Positions 11,797-22,535 of a DNA stretch of 64,000 nucleotides are shown here, piece by piece. Source of the DNA: Apiospora phragmitis (lineage: Eukaryota; Ascomycota; Sordariomycetes; Amphisphaeriales; Apiosporaceae). The stretch spans positions 1,674,001 to 1,738,000 of the forward strand of contig JAQQWL010000003.1 of the NCBI GenBank assembly GCA_038363925.1, written 5' to 3'. Every line of letters starts with the position of its first letter. The first letter of the stretch is position 1. The notes beneath the pieces were generated by a model. It had not been told where the DNA came from and did not search any database. It was given only the letters and a program-made list of their open reading frames with translations. A program made the translations under genes and the position numbers.

Positions 11797-12697
11797 TCAC
11801 TCCCCCATCGCCTCCAACCACTCCACAACCCCGAGAAGCCCACTGCCAGCCTCGTAAGCAACCCACATATCCACCCACCCCGCGCACCGCGCCTCCTCGA
11901 CCTCGCCCTCGGTATACCGCTCCTCGAACGGCCTCTCGATATAGAGTGCCCGCAGCCCGCACTGCTTGGCCCCCCACAAATCGCCCAGGTGCGCGGCCAC
12001 GAGCGCGACATCCGCCGGCTCGAACCCTAGCTTCCGGACCGCGCCCAGGTAGACGCTCGGGTCGGGTTTATACGCCATGCAGGTGTCGGACCCCCAGATC
12101 TTGGCGAACCCCAGCGCGTTCCGCGCGTTTCATGACGTGAGCAGCGCGACGGACCCGTCGGACAGCGCCGTGACGGGACCTAGTTGGGCGAAGCGGGCGA
12201 TGGCCGCGGCCGAGTCGGGCCAGGCGTCGAGCTCGTGCCAGAGATGGACGAGCTGGTCGGTTTGCTCTGGTGTTGTCCAGAGGCCGTCCAGTTTGAACTC
12301 CGAAATCAAAGTCTCGAGGTTGCGCTGGTGTAGCTCCTCCTGGGAAAATGAACGTGGCCTTTCCCGCCTCCCCATTGCCTTCCTTGGGCCGCGCATCGGA
12401 GTGGATGTATCTCTGGTACCTAGACCTAGGTAAGTATCAATGAAATGACCTCAGCAGAAAAGACAAAAAGGCTTATGTGCAAGTCAATGTAGGCGACACG
12501 AACCATTGGAAAGCGAACCACTCTCAGTCACTGAAGGTCATATCCTTCGCCCTCGTCAGGATCGCCTCATCAACGCCGGACGACGGTTCCTCGATAACCT
12601 TCCGGGCCGACGCTTCCAGCCCCTTGGCCAGGCTGTGGCGCCAGTTGACCACAGTGCCGTAGACGTCGAAGACGTATGCCTCGGGTCTCTGCTGCAT
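11797..12697 (-). CDS. Type II haloacid dehalogenase-like hydrolase (HAD superfamily), with an internal stop
   Basis: Exon 1 begins at 12697 with MQQRPEAYVFDVYGTVVNWR, containing the DxYGT nucleophile motif of L-2-haloacid dehalogenases. It runs to about 12530 and is followed by an intron whose acceptor lies near 12410-12430. Exon 2 continues with LWHELDAWPDSAAAIARF, then VTALSDGSVALLTS (motif II Ser/Thr region), NARNALGFAKIWGSDTCMAYKPDPSVYLGAVRKLGF (motif III Lys) and LVAAHLGDLWGAKQCGLRALYIERP. A TGA at 12132-12130 (minus strand) interrupts an otherwise constant frame between LLTS and NARNA. Local sequence TCATGAAACG is what two compensating single-base errors in TC(G)ATGAACG would give. The enzyme would hydrolyse a haloacid or phosphate substrate. 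Status as functional gene or pseudogene is unresolved. Confidence 0.7.
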
Positions 12698-13383
12698 TGT
12701 CGCCGTTTTGGTCTCCTTTCACCCTGTCTGCTCTGCTGCTTGAGCTGAATGATGACAGATAATTCTTCTCATTCTGGATGGGCCTTCCGCAACGCCATTA
12801 TATAATCACCCTATGAGCTCCTTTACCTGTAGTCAATTACAAAGTAGGTAGTCTTGCTTGCGTTTACGAACGTAATTGGAGATGTCGACATAAGGGCGCG
12901 CCCATGTTGGTTTCCCCGTAATCCATCGTTCTCCCTTTGTCTTACCGCTTCATGCCTCCTAGCTAAGAAAGAGGACCCATGACACGCAACTTCCCCATGC
13001 GACACACGCAAGTAGACCTTGCGGGAGATGCCGATGTTTTTCCTACATTCCCCTGTATCAGCAGACTGTGTTACGACAAGAGAATAGGTCTGCAGCTGTA
13101 CGTGGCTGTCTTATTCTTTTCATTCAAGGTGTTGTAGAGATACGTCATACCCAATAAGTGTTCGAATACTAGGCATTATCTGTTACAGAGGTTGGTAGAT
13201 AGATACATGTAATTCCTCAAATAGCATATGTATGGTGAAGTTTGACAGAATACCGGAAAGCTCCAGCTTCCTAGCCGGCAAAACATTACCCTCGGCATTC
13301 CTCCTTTTCGTTCTATGTTCACAAATCCTGTTAAACACTATGTACTCTTTCTTACCCCCCGATACTCCGGCTAAGACGTCTAA
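12698..13383. other. Intergenic spacer
   Basis: No gene seen between the HAD hydrolase start and the end of the Zn2Cys6 regulator. This is the upstream region of the former and the 3' flank of the latter. Confidence 0.5.
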
Positions 13384-15605
13384 TCACTTTCCCGAAACCA
13401 TCAATGCCTTCTTGTCAAGCCCGCCGTTGATGTTCGGCAGAAGCTTCGTGTACTCCATAGTCATCTCCTGTGTCTCGTAGTTCCAGAACATGTTGGTCCA
13501 GGCGTACCTGATATCCGCCGACGGAAGCCTAGCATCAGTAGCAGCAGCAGCAGCGAAAGAATCGTCGCGCAGACCCTGACCTTGCTCCTGGCTAGCCTGA
13601 GGTTGTTGTTCTTGTTGCTGCCCTTCAATGTGCATCAACCCCACCATGGCGCGCGCCAGGCTCACGCCGTCCCACGGCCCCTCGCGCCACCCATGGCCCA
13701 TCAGCAGCCCGACAGCAGCCAGCCGCACGTGCCGCACGCGGCACTTGGCCGCCACGAAGGCGAGCAGTGGCAGGATGCCGACATCGTTGGTGAAGCCGCC
13801 CTCGCCCTCGAACGGCGGCGAGGTAATCGCGAGGTAGGCGCGAACGTGGGCGAGCAGGATGTCGAACTCGGCGGCGAAGCTGTCGTAGGCCGTCTCGGAC
13901 GGGTCCAGGCAGCACGACGTGAAGATGGTGGCGACGAGGTGGTGGATGGTGAGGAACGTCAGCAGCGGGCGCGCCGCCGTGTGCGCGTTGCGCTCCGTCG
14001 CTACGAGGGTGCTCAGGCCGAGGCCGAACTCCTGCAGCCGGGTCAGGTATAGTGCTTGCTCCCACGCCAACCCGTCCTTGTCCACGCAGAAGTCTTGGTG
14101 GAGATTGATCCAGAGAGCTTTGGCATAGAAGCCAGCAAGGGAGTGGAGTATCCGATCCCATATAGCCCTGGCTTCGACGCAGGAGTGGGGTGTTGTGTCT
14201 TCACTTAGGCAGCAGACCGGGAAGTTCTCTTCGTCGTCCGAGGTGGGCGAGTCACCGTTCAGAAGCAAGTGATAGGCCGACTTGCCATGTGGAAATGGCA
14301 CATTGACCGTCGCAATGGAATGCCGCGAGAAGATGTAAGCCATCTCATCTAGCTCTTCATAGGCCTCGTTAGGTTCGAATGCTTCCGGTGGTTTCCATTT
14401 GAACACATGCGACCCCCTTTGGCCCATCCGGTTCAAAACTTTGATCCCTGACCTCACTAGGTTCCCCGCCACATGGTAGTTCCCCCGCATGTTTTCAAAG
14501 ACGATAAGGAGTAGATTCGCAGCCATGGCCATTCTGTCGTCGATGTTGTTGTTTCTTATGTCCTGTTGCAAGTATGATATGGCTTTAATATGGTGGTCGA
14601 GGGCGGCCTGGTGATGTCGATTATGGATCGAGCTGGGCCACCAGGGCCGGTCTGCCGTCTTGATCCAAGGATAATCGGACTTTAGGTCAATGAGGGCGCG
14701 AGAATAAGCACCAATACCCAGTATGGAATGTCGGATGGCTTTCATCGTCATGCCGTCCCGGAAGGACGACCGGATCCAGAAATTGGAGTTTGGGCCTTTG
14801 CCTGGAGATAAGTCGTTGGCAACACGTTCCCTGAACAGCGTCATGTACCAGCCATCATCACCGCTGGCATCGAAGCCCAAGCCAAGCTGCATTGGCAACT
14901 TTGGCCGGACATCTGTCGTGGAACGTAACAGTGCGGCAGCCTTTGAGGCAAGACCTGCCTGGGCAACACGAGGTAACAGTTGGCGGCTGGGCGGGACTGC
15001 CTGCTTCGGCGCCTTGGGGAGCGCATAGCCTTCGCATACAAGGCCAACACTTTCGCATTTGGCGCATCCAGGTTTGCCCTCATCACATTTCACGTGTCTC
15101 TTCTTGCAGCTAATGCATCTGTATAAAGGCCCTCGGTGTGGACGAGAGGTGACATGGAGAAAGCCACGGCCTCGTCCTCCAAGGTATCGGGTCAGTATTT
15201 GGCAATAACCAACGAATAGTTCAAAGATGCTTACCCAGTCTTGACCTTGGGCTTACTGGCGCGTTTCTTCTTCACTCTATTCGTACGGTTCTGGGAGGTC
15301 CGGGGAGTACTGCCCGTCTCAGACCGCTCTGGCGAGCTGCTCCGATCACTGTGGTTGCTGGAGCTACCACTCTGCGAACTGTTGCGCTTTGGTACAAGTA
15401 AGCTCCGGTTGGATTCCGGAGAACATTTAGCTGATGGCCGAGATCCCAAGTCCTCACGAGGCTTGGGGTCAAGTGCGGCTGTTGGGTGGCTCCTGGGCGA
15501 TGCTTTGAGCTTGACGCTGACGTCAAATAGCTTTGATGGTGCAGTGTGAATGGGAACCGGCTCAGCTAGGAAGACGCCGGCTGGCCTGTGGTTCCGAACC
15601 GCCAT
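13384..15605 (-). CDS. Zn(II)2Cys6 fungal transcription factor
   Basis: Two exons, 15235-15605 and 13384-15118, joined across a 116 bp intron. The splice creates [35 protein letters not shown], a full six-cysteine binuclear cluster (C-x2-C-x6-C-x6-C-x2-C-x6-C). That outcome is strong evidence for the chosen acceptor. The first exon is a Ser/Pro/Lys-rich tail with a basic patch, NRVKKKRASKPKVKTG. The C-terminal 450 residues resemble the fungal-specific regulatory domain (Fungal_trans_2 type), with YDSFAAEFDILLAHVRAYLAI, and include a Gln-rich stretch (GQQQEQQPQASQEQGQG). It is predicted to be nuclear and to bind CGG-type half sites. The target pathway is unknown. The nearest downstream neighbour is an upstream-lying glycosidase on the same strand, which alone does not show a regulon. 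Confidence 0.9.
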
Positions 15606-17236
15606 GGCCTGGATCTGATAAGTGGTTCAGTCATTGGTTTTGTGTTTCACCGAGTCGGTCATGGCTTATCACTTCAGTGGATGAGGGGCTGCCGCCAAGC
15701 TCAGACTTGATATATCTTAATATACCCTAAGAATCGTGGGCTTTCTCAGTCTGGTCGCAGTATCTGGCTGATATGTAGATAGTAGTTCGGATTAGAGAGA
15801 GTCAGTACCGTCGCGACTGATGACGTTGCCAAATGGCAATACGTCGGTCAATTGAGGCTCGCGTGCCCGGTGGGCGGGTTATGATGATCTTGGCTGAAGC
15901 TCTTGAGTGAGAGAGATATTGTAAGACGACCCAGGCATGCGGAGAAGACCACGAGCACCAGCAAAGGCGACAGGCGGGAGGGAAAAGCAAAGAATGCGAA
16001 CCAATCGCCAAGTCCAGTTCTGCAAGGTTATGTGAGAGTGGCACATAGAGGGTTAGTCTAACGGGCAAATCTTACTGCATTAGTGCCATAGAGCAACCCC
16101 TGTTGAACTGTCAGCAGAGCCACCTGCCACCCCCAACGATGGCGTGGTCGGGCGTTGCCTGCGTCGAATTTGGTTCAATGCCACTGTATCTCGGCAGCAA
16201 TTTGCAGAACTTTTGAGGAGGATTATTTAATTTCCTCGTGGTTCCATGCGGCCGGGCGGTCTGTTGATATCAATGGTAGTTACATATACATGATATGGTT
16301 GGTGTTCATGTCGCCAAGACGAAATGATATAATTGGCTTCGCGAGCTCTACTGTTGCATCTGCATGGCGATCCGAGCCAATGGGTACCAATATGCTCGCT
16401 GACCATGGACCATAGAAAGCGTTTAAGCTTCTATTTATGCCGTGAAGCGGCAATTAATTCACCGCCAATTCCGGTATGTGTTCCGCGACAAGTTTTGACG
16501 GGCAGGCGATGATCTTTTACCTGGCCTGAAGGATTCTTCCAGTGTTCATGCAATCGAGATATCTTAGCGGTTGCCATAATCGCATAAAACGCCATCTCTC
16601 AGCCACCACCTAAGCCGCTCGGATATGAAACTCACGTAGTTTCCATAGTGTCGTGAGGCAAGGGGTTTCGTTCGCCTTGTGCAATGTGTTATGCTTCCTG
16701 ATCCTTGACCCGCCAGAGGAGAGCAGTAGCCACGGTGTGGTGCTGACGTGATGCTAGCCTTATAAGGCTGATCAAGAAGCCATCAACCGCGGCTATTGAG
16801 CCCGAGCGCGAGGTGCCGATGCTGTAGCCTAGACGCTATATCAGGTCTCCTCTGTTCCTTATCATGTAGAGGCGTTCTGATCCTAGGAAAACTGTATGAG
16901 GTACGGGGCCTCGGGGCATAGTCTTGAACAGTGGGGGTCAGGGTACCGGTGCCGCAGCCCATTCGCAGCTTGGCCAGCTTACCGAAAGTACTTGTCAGAC
17001 CAAAAGTTCCCAGGTGCGCCTGGGTATATATTGGCTGCGTCGTCAGCTGCCTACATCTTGGTTGGAACCCGCCAAATTATGCAGCGTCAATCGTCAGCTT
17101 GGCCGTGATGTCAGACAGCGTTTGCAGCGATGGCTCGTCAAATCACCCTTTGCATACACGTCTACACGATCCGTACATACTCAGTGTGTTCCTCATGACG
17201 TTATACAAGGTCGCCCAACCCGAATCGTCACCTGAT
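15606..17236. other. Gene-poor spacer, 1.6 kb
   Basis: No supportable coding region is visible. It contains the promoter of the Zn2Cys6 gene and the 3' flank of the glycosidase. Confidence 0.45.
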
Positions 17237-19290
17237 TCAAAGCTTCAATTCGTTGACGCGGGGCGTCTGTGTCGGAGTGATCGTTACACTGGCTCCGGGT
17301 TGTACGTGGACACCTGTGCTGACTAGCGGCTCTTCCGGAGTGCTCGCGTTTAATTGAATCATGAAAGTAGACTGGTGGTACAGGGCGCTTAGATCGAGCT
17401 GGAAGGTACGCGCGACGCTTCCCAGGTTTGTTAACACGAAGTTGTCCTTCCCGTAGATATATCTCAGCTGGTAGGCTTGCTGGTTGAGCTCGATTGTGGC
17501 AGCATCAACCAAGCGCGGAGCCACCAAGAGATCAGCATCGACCGTTGGGCGAACGCCTAGGAACTCTGCGACCATGACCCAGGCGTAGACACAGGGATAC
17601 CGTAATAATGCGCCGCTCCGTGCCATGGGCTTCCGTCTATATAATAAACGTAGTCCATATCGTAACGCTCTCCCATGACGTAATCTTCACTGCGACCCAT
17701 CTCGGCCACTGTCTCAAGCTGTGTGCGTAGGATGTCTCCTCTCCCGCGCCAGGACCAATATGCCGCGTCCCAGCACCAGTACCGACCAGCAGCACAGAGG
17801 TCGTATGGTCCACCATCGCCGATTTCGCTGCGCGTGTAATTGGCAATGCGGGCGGATAGGAAGGTTGGGAAACGCTGGAACTCGTTCATCTCGCGTTGCA
17901 CCAAGTCTGTGACACGACTGGTTTGATTTGGGTTGGTGGCACCAAGCATTACGGGTAGGATATTGGCCAGTAAGTGGATATGGTCGTGGACGATACCAGA
18001 TCGGTCGACCCAGTCGACGAAACGATTGTTCTCATGGTCCCAATATCCCATCGGAAGTGGCTGGACCAAGGCGTCAAGGAGTAATTTGGCTACCCCTTCG
18101 TAGTGCTGTGCGCTATCATTACGACCTAAAACTCGCTCAAGTTGGGCAAGAAGGCCAAAAGACCGAGAGGCGAGGGCCGATGACATGGTCTCGCGTCCAT
18201 CCTTCATCACTTGGTCCTCGTAATAGACATCAGACCACAACCGGCGGAGGGGGTCTATATGCGACTCCACCAGCCACATTGCCCCTTCTATGCTGACGAT
18301 ATTGGCACGAAGCCATTCGAAGTCCTTGGTGCGGGCGACGTAGAGCCAGACCGACTCGACCAGCTCAACATTGCCCGTGATCAAGAACATATTGGCATTG
18401 GTGGCACCATCTTCGCTATTGCGTCGTATGTGGTACTCGCGGCGGCCATCCGGCTGCAGTGAGCATGGGGCACGCCAAAGTTTGCAAGGGTCTTCGCGGG
18501 CCAGGCGAAGATCGAGTTCAATCATCCGGCGCACCACCGCAAGATCGAGGGAACTGCCCGACGCAATCCGTCCCTTCACCTGGAACTCATGGTCGACGTC
18601 AGGATACGTTCCTTGGTATGTGTCGGCCAGTGTACTGACAACGTATCCCTCGGAGACGGGGTACTCGGCGGCGGCTGTGCGCTCAACGATGCACGGCAGC
18701 ATGGTGCCCCAGTAGAAGCCAGCGAGCGCATCGGAGAGACGACCGGCGCCAGGAAACGCAAGAGAGAATTCATCGCCATCGATGTCAGCGTAAGGTCGCG
18801 CTCGATGCTGTGTGAGGAAGACCAGGGAAGCGTTAACGGCGAGACGGGTTTGTCCATGCTCGAAATACACCGAGAGGGAGCCATTGCCAGTAATCATCCA
18901 AGCCGAGTCGCTGGAATTGGACAGCTCGGGCAAAATCCAACCACGGCCATGGCCTTGCAGAGGAACGTGCGATGCGTTGCTTGGTAAAACACATTCGCCA
19001 TCAGTCTTATCCAGAAGAAAGACCAGGCTTGACGGGAAGCTGAAGACGAGGCCCGATGTTCCGGATGTGGCAGTGGCTTTCCAGATGCGGCGATCGACTT
19101 GTGCTAAATCGCCAGCGACTGGGGTGGGGGCGAAGCTGCCCCAGCTGAGACGCTGGGCAGCAACTGGAGAACAGTGGAAGATAGCAGGGTCCATGTCAGC
19201 ATAAACATATTCATGTTCACTCTCCCTGAATCTCACGGCAAGTATATGGCGACACGACACGACACGATACGGCAGCGAAGATGGTAACAA
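17237..19290 (-). CDS. Six-hairpin (alpha/alpha-barrel) glycosidase-like protein, one frameshift
   Basis: The main frame from 19290 to about 17595 and a second frame to 17237 join into one protein of about 680 residues. Features typical of six-hairpin glycosidases include the helical core WLYVARTKDFEWLRANI and the segments MGYWDHENNRFVDWVDRSGIVHDHIHLLANI and YDLCAAGRYWCWDAAYWSWRGRGD. A C-terminal beta-domain-like part (TFMIQLNASTPEEPLVSTGVHVQPGASVTITPTQ) follows. The frames meet at GIP-CVYAWVMVAEFLG, where one C seems missing from the CCC at 17593-17595 (minus strand). The first ATG is at 19290, but MDPAIFHCSPVAAQRLSWGSFAP at residue 33 looks like the conserved beginning. No clear signal peptide is read from either start. 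Substrate class is not determinable here. Confidence 0.7.
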
Positions 19291-19619
19291 AAAGAAGTCT
19301 CAAGACAATTACTTAAGTAAGTATGTTATGTTACTTTACAAGAGGATTGAATTGAGGAAGAGGAAGGTTTAGGCTAGGTTACTTAGGTAATGTCTAGGTA
19401 GATGCGGGGCAGTCGACCCCGTGACAGTCGCAGTTCCCTTTCAGGGAGGGCAGTGACAGAAGCTCAAACTGGGAAATATGACCTCGTTTATTATAAGTAG
19501 AAGAGCAAGGAAACAATATCAGCTATTATACATTAGGAAGAACCACGATGATGGGAAAATAAAATCGCAGAACCATGATGACTCGCTAAGGGTGGTGGCG
19601 TCCATCCATCTCCCGAGGT

Positions 19620-20420
19620 CTAGCTGGTCTTCGTTCTCTTGGCCGCGCTATCCTGCAATCCGAATTCAAGTGAGGCCCTTCGCTTACTGCTGCCGGACGC
19701 ACTAGAGGTTATTCGTCTGATGTCAGTCATAGAAGTAATGCCAACACACGTGTGTGTGTGTGTGTGCGTCCGTGTGTGCATGCAGTGGGGGAGATTCAAC
19801 AACGTACCGCTTGATCACGCTCGCGACCGGCGTGTCTTCTTCGTCGTAGCCATCACTGCTGTCATAGAACAAGCCGTCTTCGCTTTCGGCCCAGGCGGGC
19901 ATGGCCTTGTCGGATGCCCCTCTTGGTCGGAGTTGGTGCTGGCCCGACAGCCCCGGTTTGGAAGGCCGATTCGGGACTGGCGGTGCGGCGAACGGGTTCG
20001 CCGCGGCCTCCTTTTTTGTGTTTTTTTGCCGCCCAATTTATGCAGAGTCCGTGTACCAGAAGTGGCGGAGGTAGAAGAGCTCCCGGAGGCGACGGCGGCG
20101 AAGCTCCAGCGGCCGCGAATGGTATTCGTGCCGATAGGGGTGGTGACGGGGACGGGACCAGGGACGACGGCAGGAGCGGCGGTAGCAGGGACGACGGGGG
20201 CGGGACCAAGGACAACGGCAGGAGCGGCGGCTGCTGCGACGTAACCCAACAACCGATTGGGTGGCACGTACGCATCATTGACATGCAGTCTTACATTGGT
20301 CAAGATTATCCTCGTCTGTTGTCCCCTGTTATCTGCAATTCCGCTGCCTTGAATCACTTGATTATCAGGCAGACTCCTAATATAAAATTTAAAAATAAAT
20401 ACTGACTTGTTAAAAGTCAA
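19620..20420 (-). CDS. Low-complexity nuclear-type hypothetical protein, start unresolved
   Basis: Two 3' exons are well supported, 19808 to about 20387 and 19620-19701. They are separated by a 106 bp intron containing a (TG)n microsatellite. The C-terminus reads MPAWAESEDGLFYDSSDGYDEEDTPVASVIKR-ASGSSKRRASLEFGLQDSAAKRTKTS, an acidic patch followed by a bipartite-looking nuclear localisation signal. Upstream are Ala/Pro/Val-rich repeats (APAVVLGPAPVVPATAAPAVVPGPVP), then LHKLGGKK, after which the frame changes in the A runs at 20012-20027. The start codon is not identified. Because the gene lies on the same strand just beyond the stop of the next gene, it could be its 3' continuation through an unseen intron. 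No homologous domain recognised. Confidence 0.45.
19748..19779. repeat. (TG)n microsatellite
   Basis: An interrupted TG/CG dinucleotide run located inside the last intron of the hypothetical gene at 19620-20420. Confidence 0.8.
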
Positions 20421-20538
20421 TAAAAAAATAAACCTTTATTAGGCCTTCGTCCGTCCAAGGACGTACTGGGCAGCGAAGCCGTAAAAGGAGAAAATTTAGA
20501 AAAAGAACTTGAAAGTATTAAGGATACAATTAAATACT

Positions 20539-21724
20539 TTAAAGCCTCCGCGGTTTCATGGTCAGCATGGCGCGACTTATGTCGAAGGGCGGATGTCGCG
20601 CGTTATGTGTCTTCCAGGCGTCGATGTCGTGAATCCAGGTATCCATCGCTATGTGTGACTTTTGGAATGGGCCCCCCCGACCACAACTTTCGTTCCGACA
20701 ATTGCTCGGTACGAATATTCTGCACGAGCGAACGTCGTAACGTGTCGGCAGGAAGCTCGAGCTGCGTGGCCTTAGTCTCGTCGCGGATCTGCAGGGAACG
20801 GGTCATAGCATAGACGGCTTCTAGGTACGCGTCGAAACTGGGGTCCACGCGTTCAAGGGCGTCGCGGTACTCCTGGGGGATGAGCATGTCCTGCCCCTGC
20901 TGCGTGCAGTCTTCGGTTTTCTCTCGAGCCAGACCGAGGAATTTTAGGCGCCAATTGAGGTAGTTATGTATACTCTGAATGTGAAGATGCATATTTCTCT
21001 GGGTCGGAGTTGCGAAGTCCCAGGTCTCTCCACGCAAGATCGCGCAGCGAACTAAAAAGGGGTAAGGTTACCACTGCGGTCGTTTACTCCGCAGGGAGTG
21101 CAGAGCGGTCATTTTCTAACATACCTAGCTCGGCTGCCTCCTCGGGCGCCATCCTGTAAGTGGCTTTGAAAGTATTGGTGGTGATAGTGGCGAATGTTTC
21201 GGCTTGTTGCGTTGTTTGCATGGTTTTTTTTTTTTCACCAGAGCTACCAAGGTGTCGACAGGGAGGTCGAGGTCGTGGAGGTAATCGTTGATTTTGTCGT
21301 TCCAGTCTAGCATGTTTTTTCTAAAGTCTACGTGGTAGTTCCAGTAGGGGTCATGTCGCGTATACCTGACAGAATTCCTGGTACGAGCCTCATGCGCTGT
21401 CTGGACCAACTCGGTGACATGGTTCTGAAGGTCGGCCCTGGTTTTGTTGTCGCTGATGGCCGGTCCGAGCATGCTTTTGTAAGCGGCTGCATCGGTTCCT
21501 TCCTTCAAGTCGGTGAGGAGCTGTTTCGCCGGTGCATTTCCGTAAAACGCTACGGAGCTCTCGGAGCGATCATCTGTCCCTATGTTGCATTCTTCGCGGT
21601 TACCCTCCAGCTTTGTTACATACGCGTCAAACTTTTGTCGCAGGGAAGTACCGAAGCCGGGACCCATTTGTACGTTTTCGAGATGAAACAGTACATGACC
21701 TTCATCGGGGCTGTTGTTCGCCAT
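20539..21724 (-). CDS. Unknown protein with GPGFG N-terminal motif, two homopolymer frameshifts
   Basis: Exons are 21125-21724 and 20539-21051, with a 73 bp intron (GTATGT donor, TTTTTAG acceptor). The N-terminus reads MANNSPDEGHVLFHLENVQMGPGFGTSLRQKFDAYVTKLEG. The middle has helical, charged sequence (ADLQNHVTELVQTAHEARTRNSVRYTRHDPYWNYHVDFRKNMLDWNDKINDYL). The frame changes at the 12-T run 21224-21235, after which TMQTTQQAETFATITTNTFKATYRMAPEEAAEL is coherent. It changes again at the seven-C run 20672-20678, after which MDTWIHDIDAWKTHNARHPPFDISRAMLTMKPRRL reaches the stop. No known domain is recognised. The GPGFG motif and the overall plan recall the unknown gene at 25537-27713, so the two may be distant paralogues. 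Confidence 0.6.
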
Positions 21725-22535
21725 TTTTCATACGATCAGGGCAAAGAGTCCTGCTGAGTTGTGTAAATATAGGGGTTGAATAACAAGTGGTGTTATCTGA
21801 CGGCGACTGTCATTGTTCGTGAACTAAAAGTTGACCCGAATAAGGGGAAATTATGTAGGAAAGCAAGGAAAGTCTGGTAAGCAGTCGTTTGGGATGTAAC
21901 CCATCCATGTGTCTTTGTCTTTGATGCTCCTTCCCGGATGCGGCTCCTAGTCTCGAGGATTGGGATCTTTGCGAGGCCATGAGACAACGTCTCAAAGACA
22001 TGGAAATGCCTACTTTATAACTGTCTTCCAGCCATACTAATCCCGGTTTAATGCTGTACATTCCAAGCCGGATACTACGTATACCTCATGTGCAACTTAT
22101 TGCCGCTTAACGGTTCTTTCAAAGACTTTTCCCAGGGGGGCCATCCGGTGTTCACCGGTGCACTTCCCCTATGAGGCCAGCATCAGTTCCTGTCGGGGGA
22201 TAAAAGCTTCAGGAATAGTGCTCCTTCGGAAGTGTTATAGCCTGTTGCATAATACCCTGACGGGACCGAGGGTGACAGCAATATGGGGATAACAACTTCT
22301 AGGAGGCCAATATGGACGAAAAGAAACAGAGGAGTCCATAAAGTAGTTAGGAAATATTCATTGATTGACTCATATCTCCTGAAGGCGGAGTAGCCCCAAG
22401 CGCCTTTCTATGCAGACCTGCCTTGTCATCTGCTCTCTAATGATCAATCTACGCCCATCGTACACACATACTCATGAACCCTCTCATCCATCCACGACCC
22501 CACGGTGTGCCGTAATATATCCACCTCTCTTTTGT
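21725..22535. other. Intergenic spacer
   Basis: No gene seen. It separates the unknown gene's promoter from the 3' end of the FAD oxidase. Confidence 0.5.

Noticed and set aside
13582..14161. Several 60-180 codon ORFs on both strands
   Set aside because: They overlap the Zn2Cys6 regulator's intact frame and show only out-of-frame composition.
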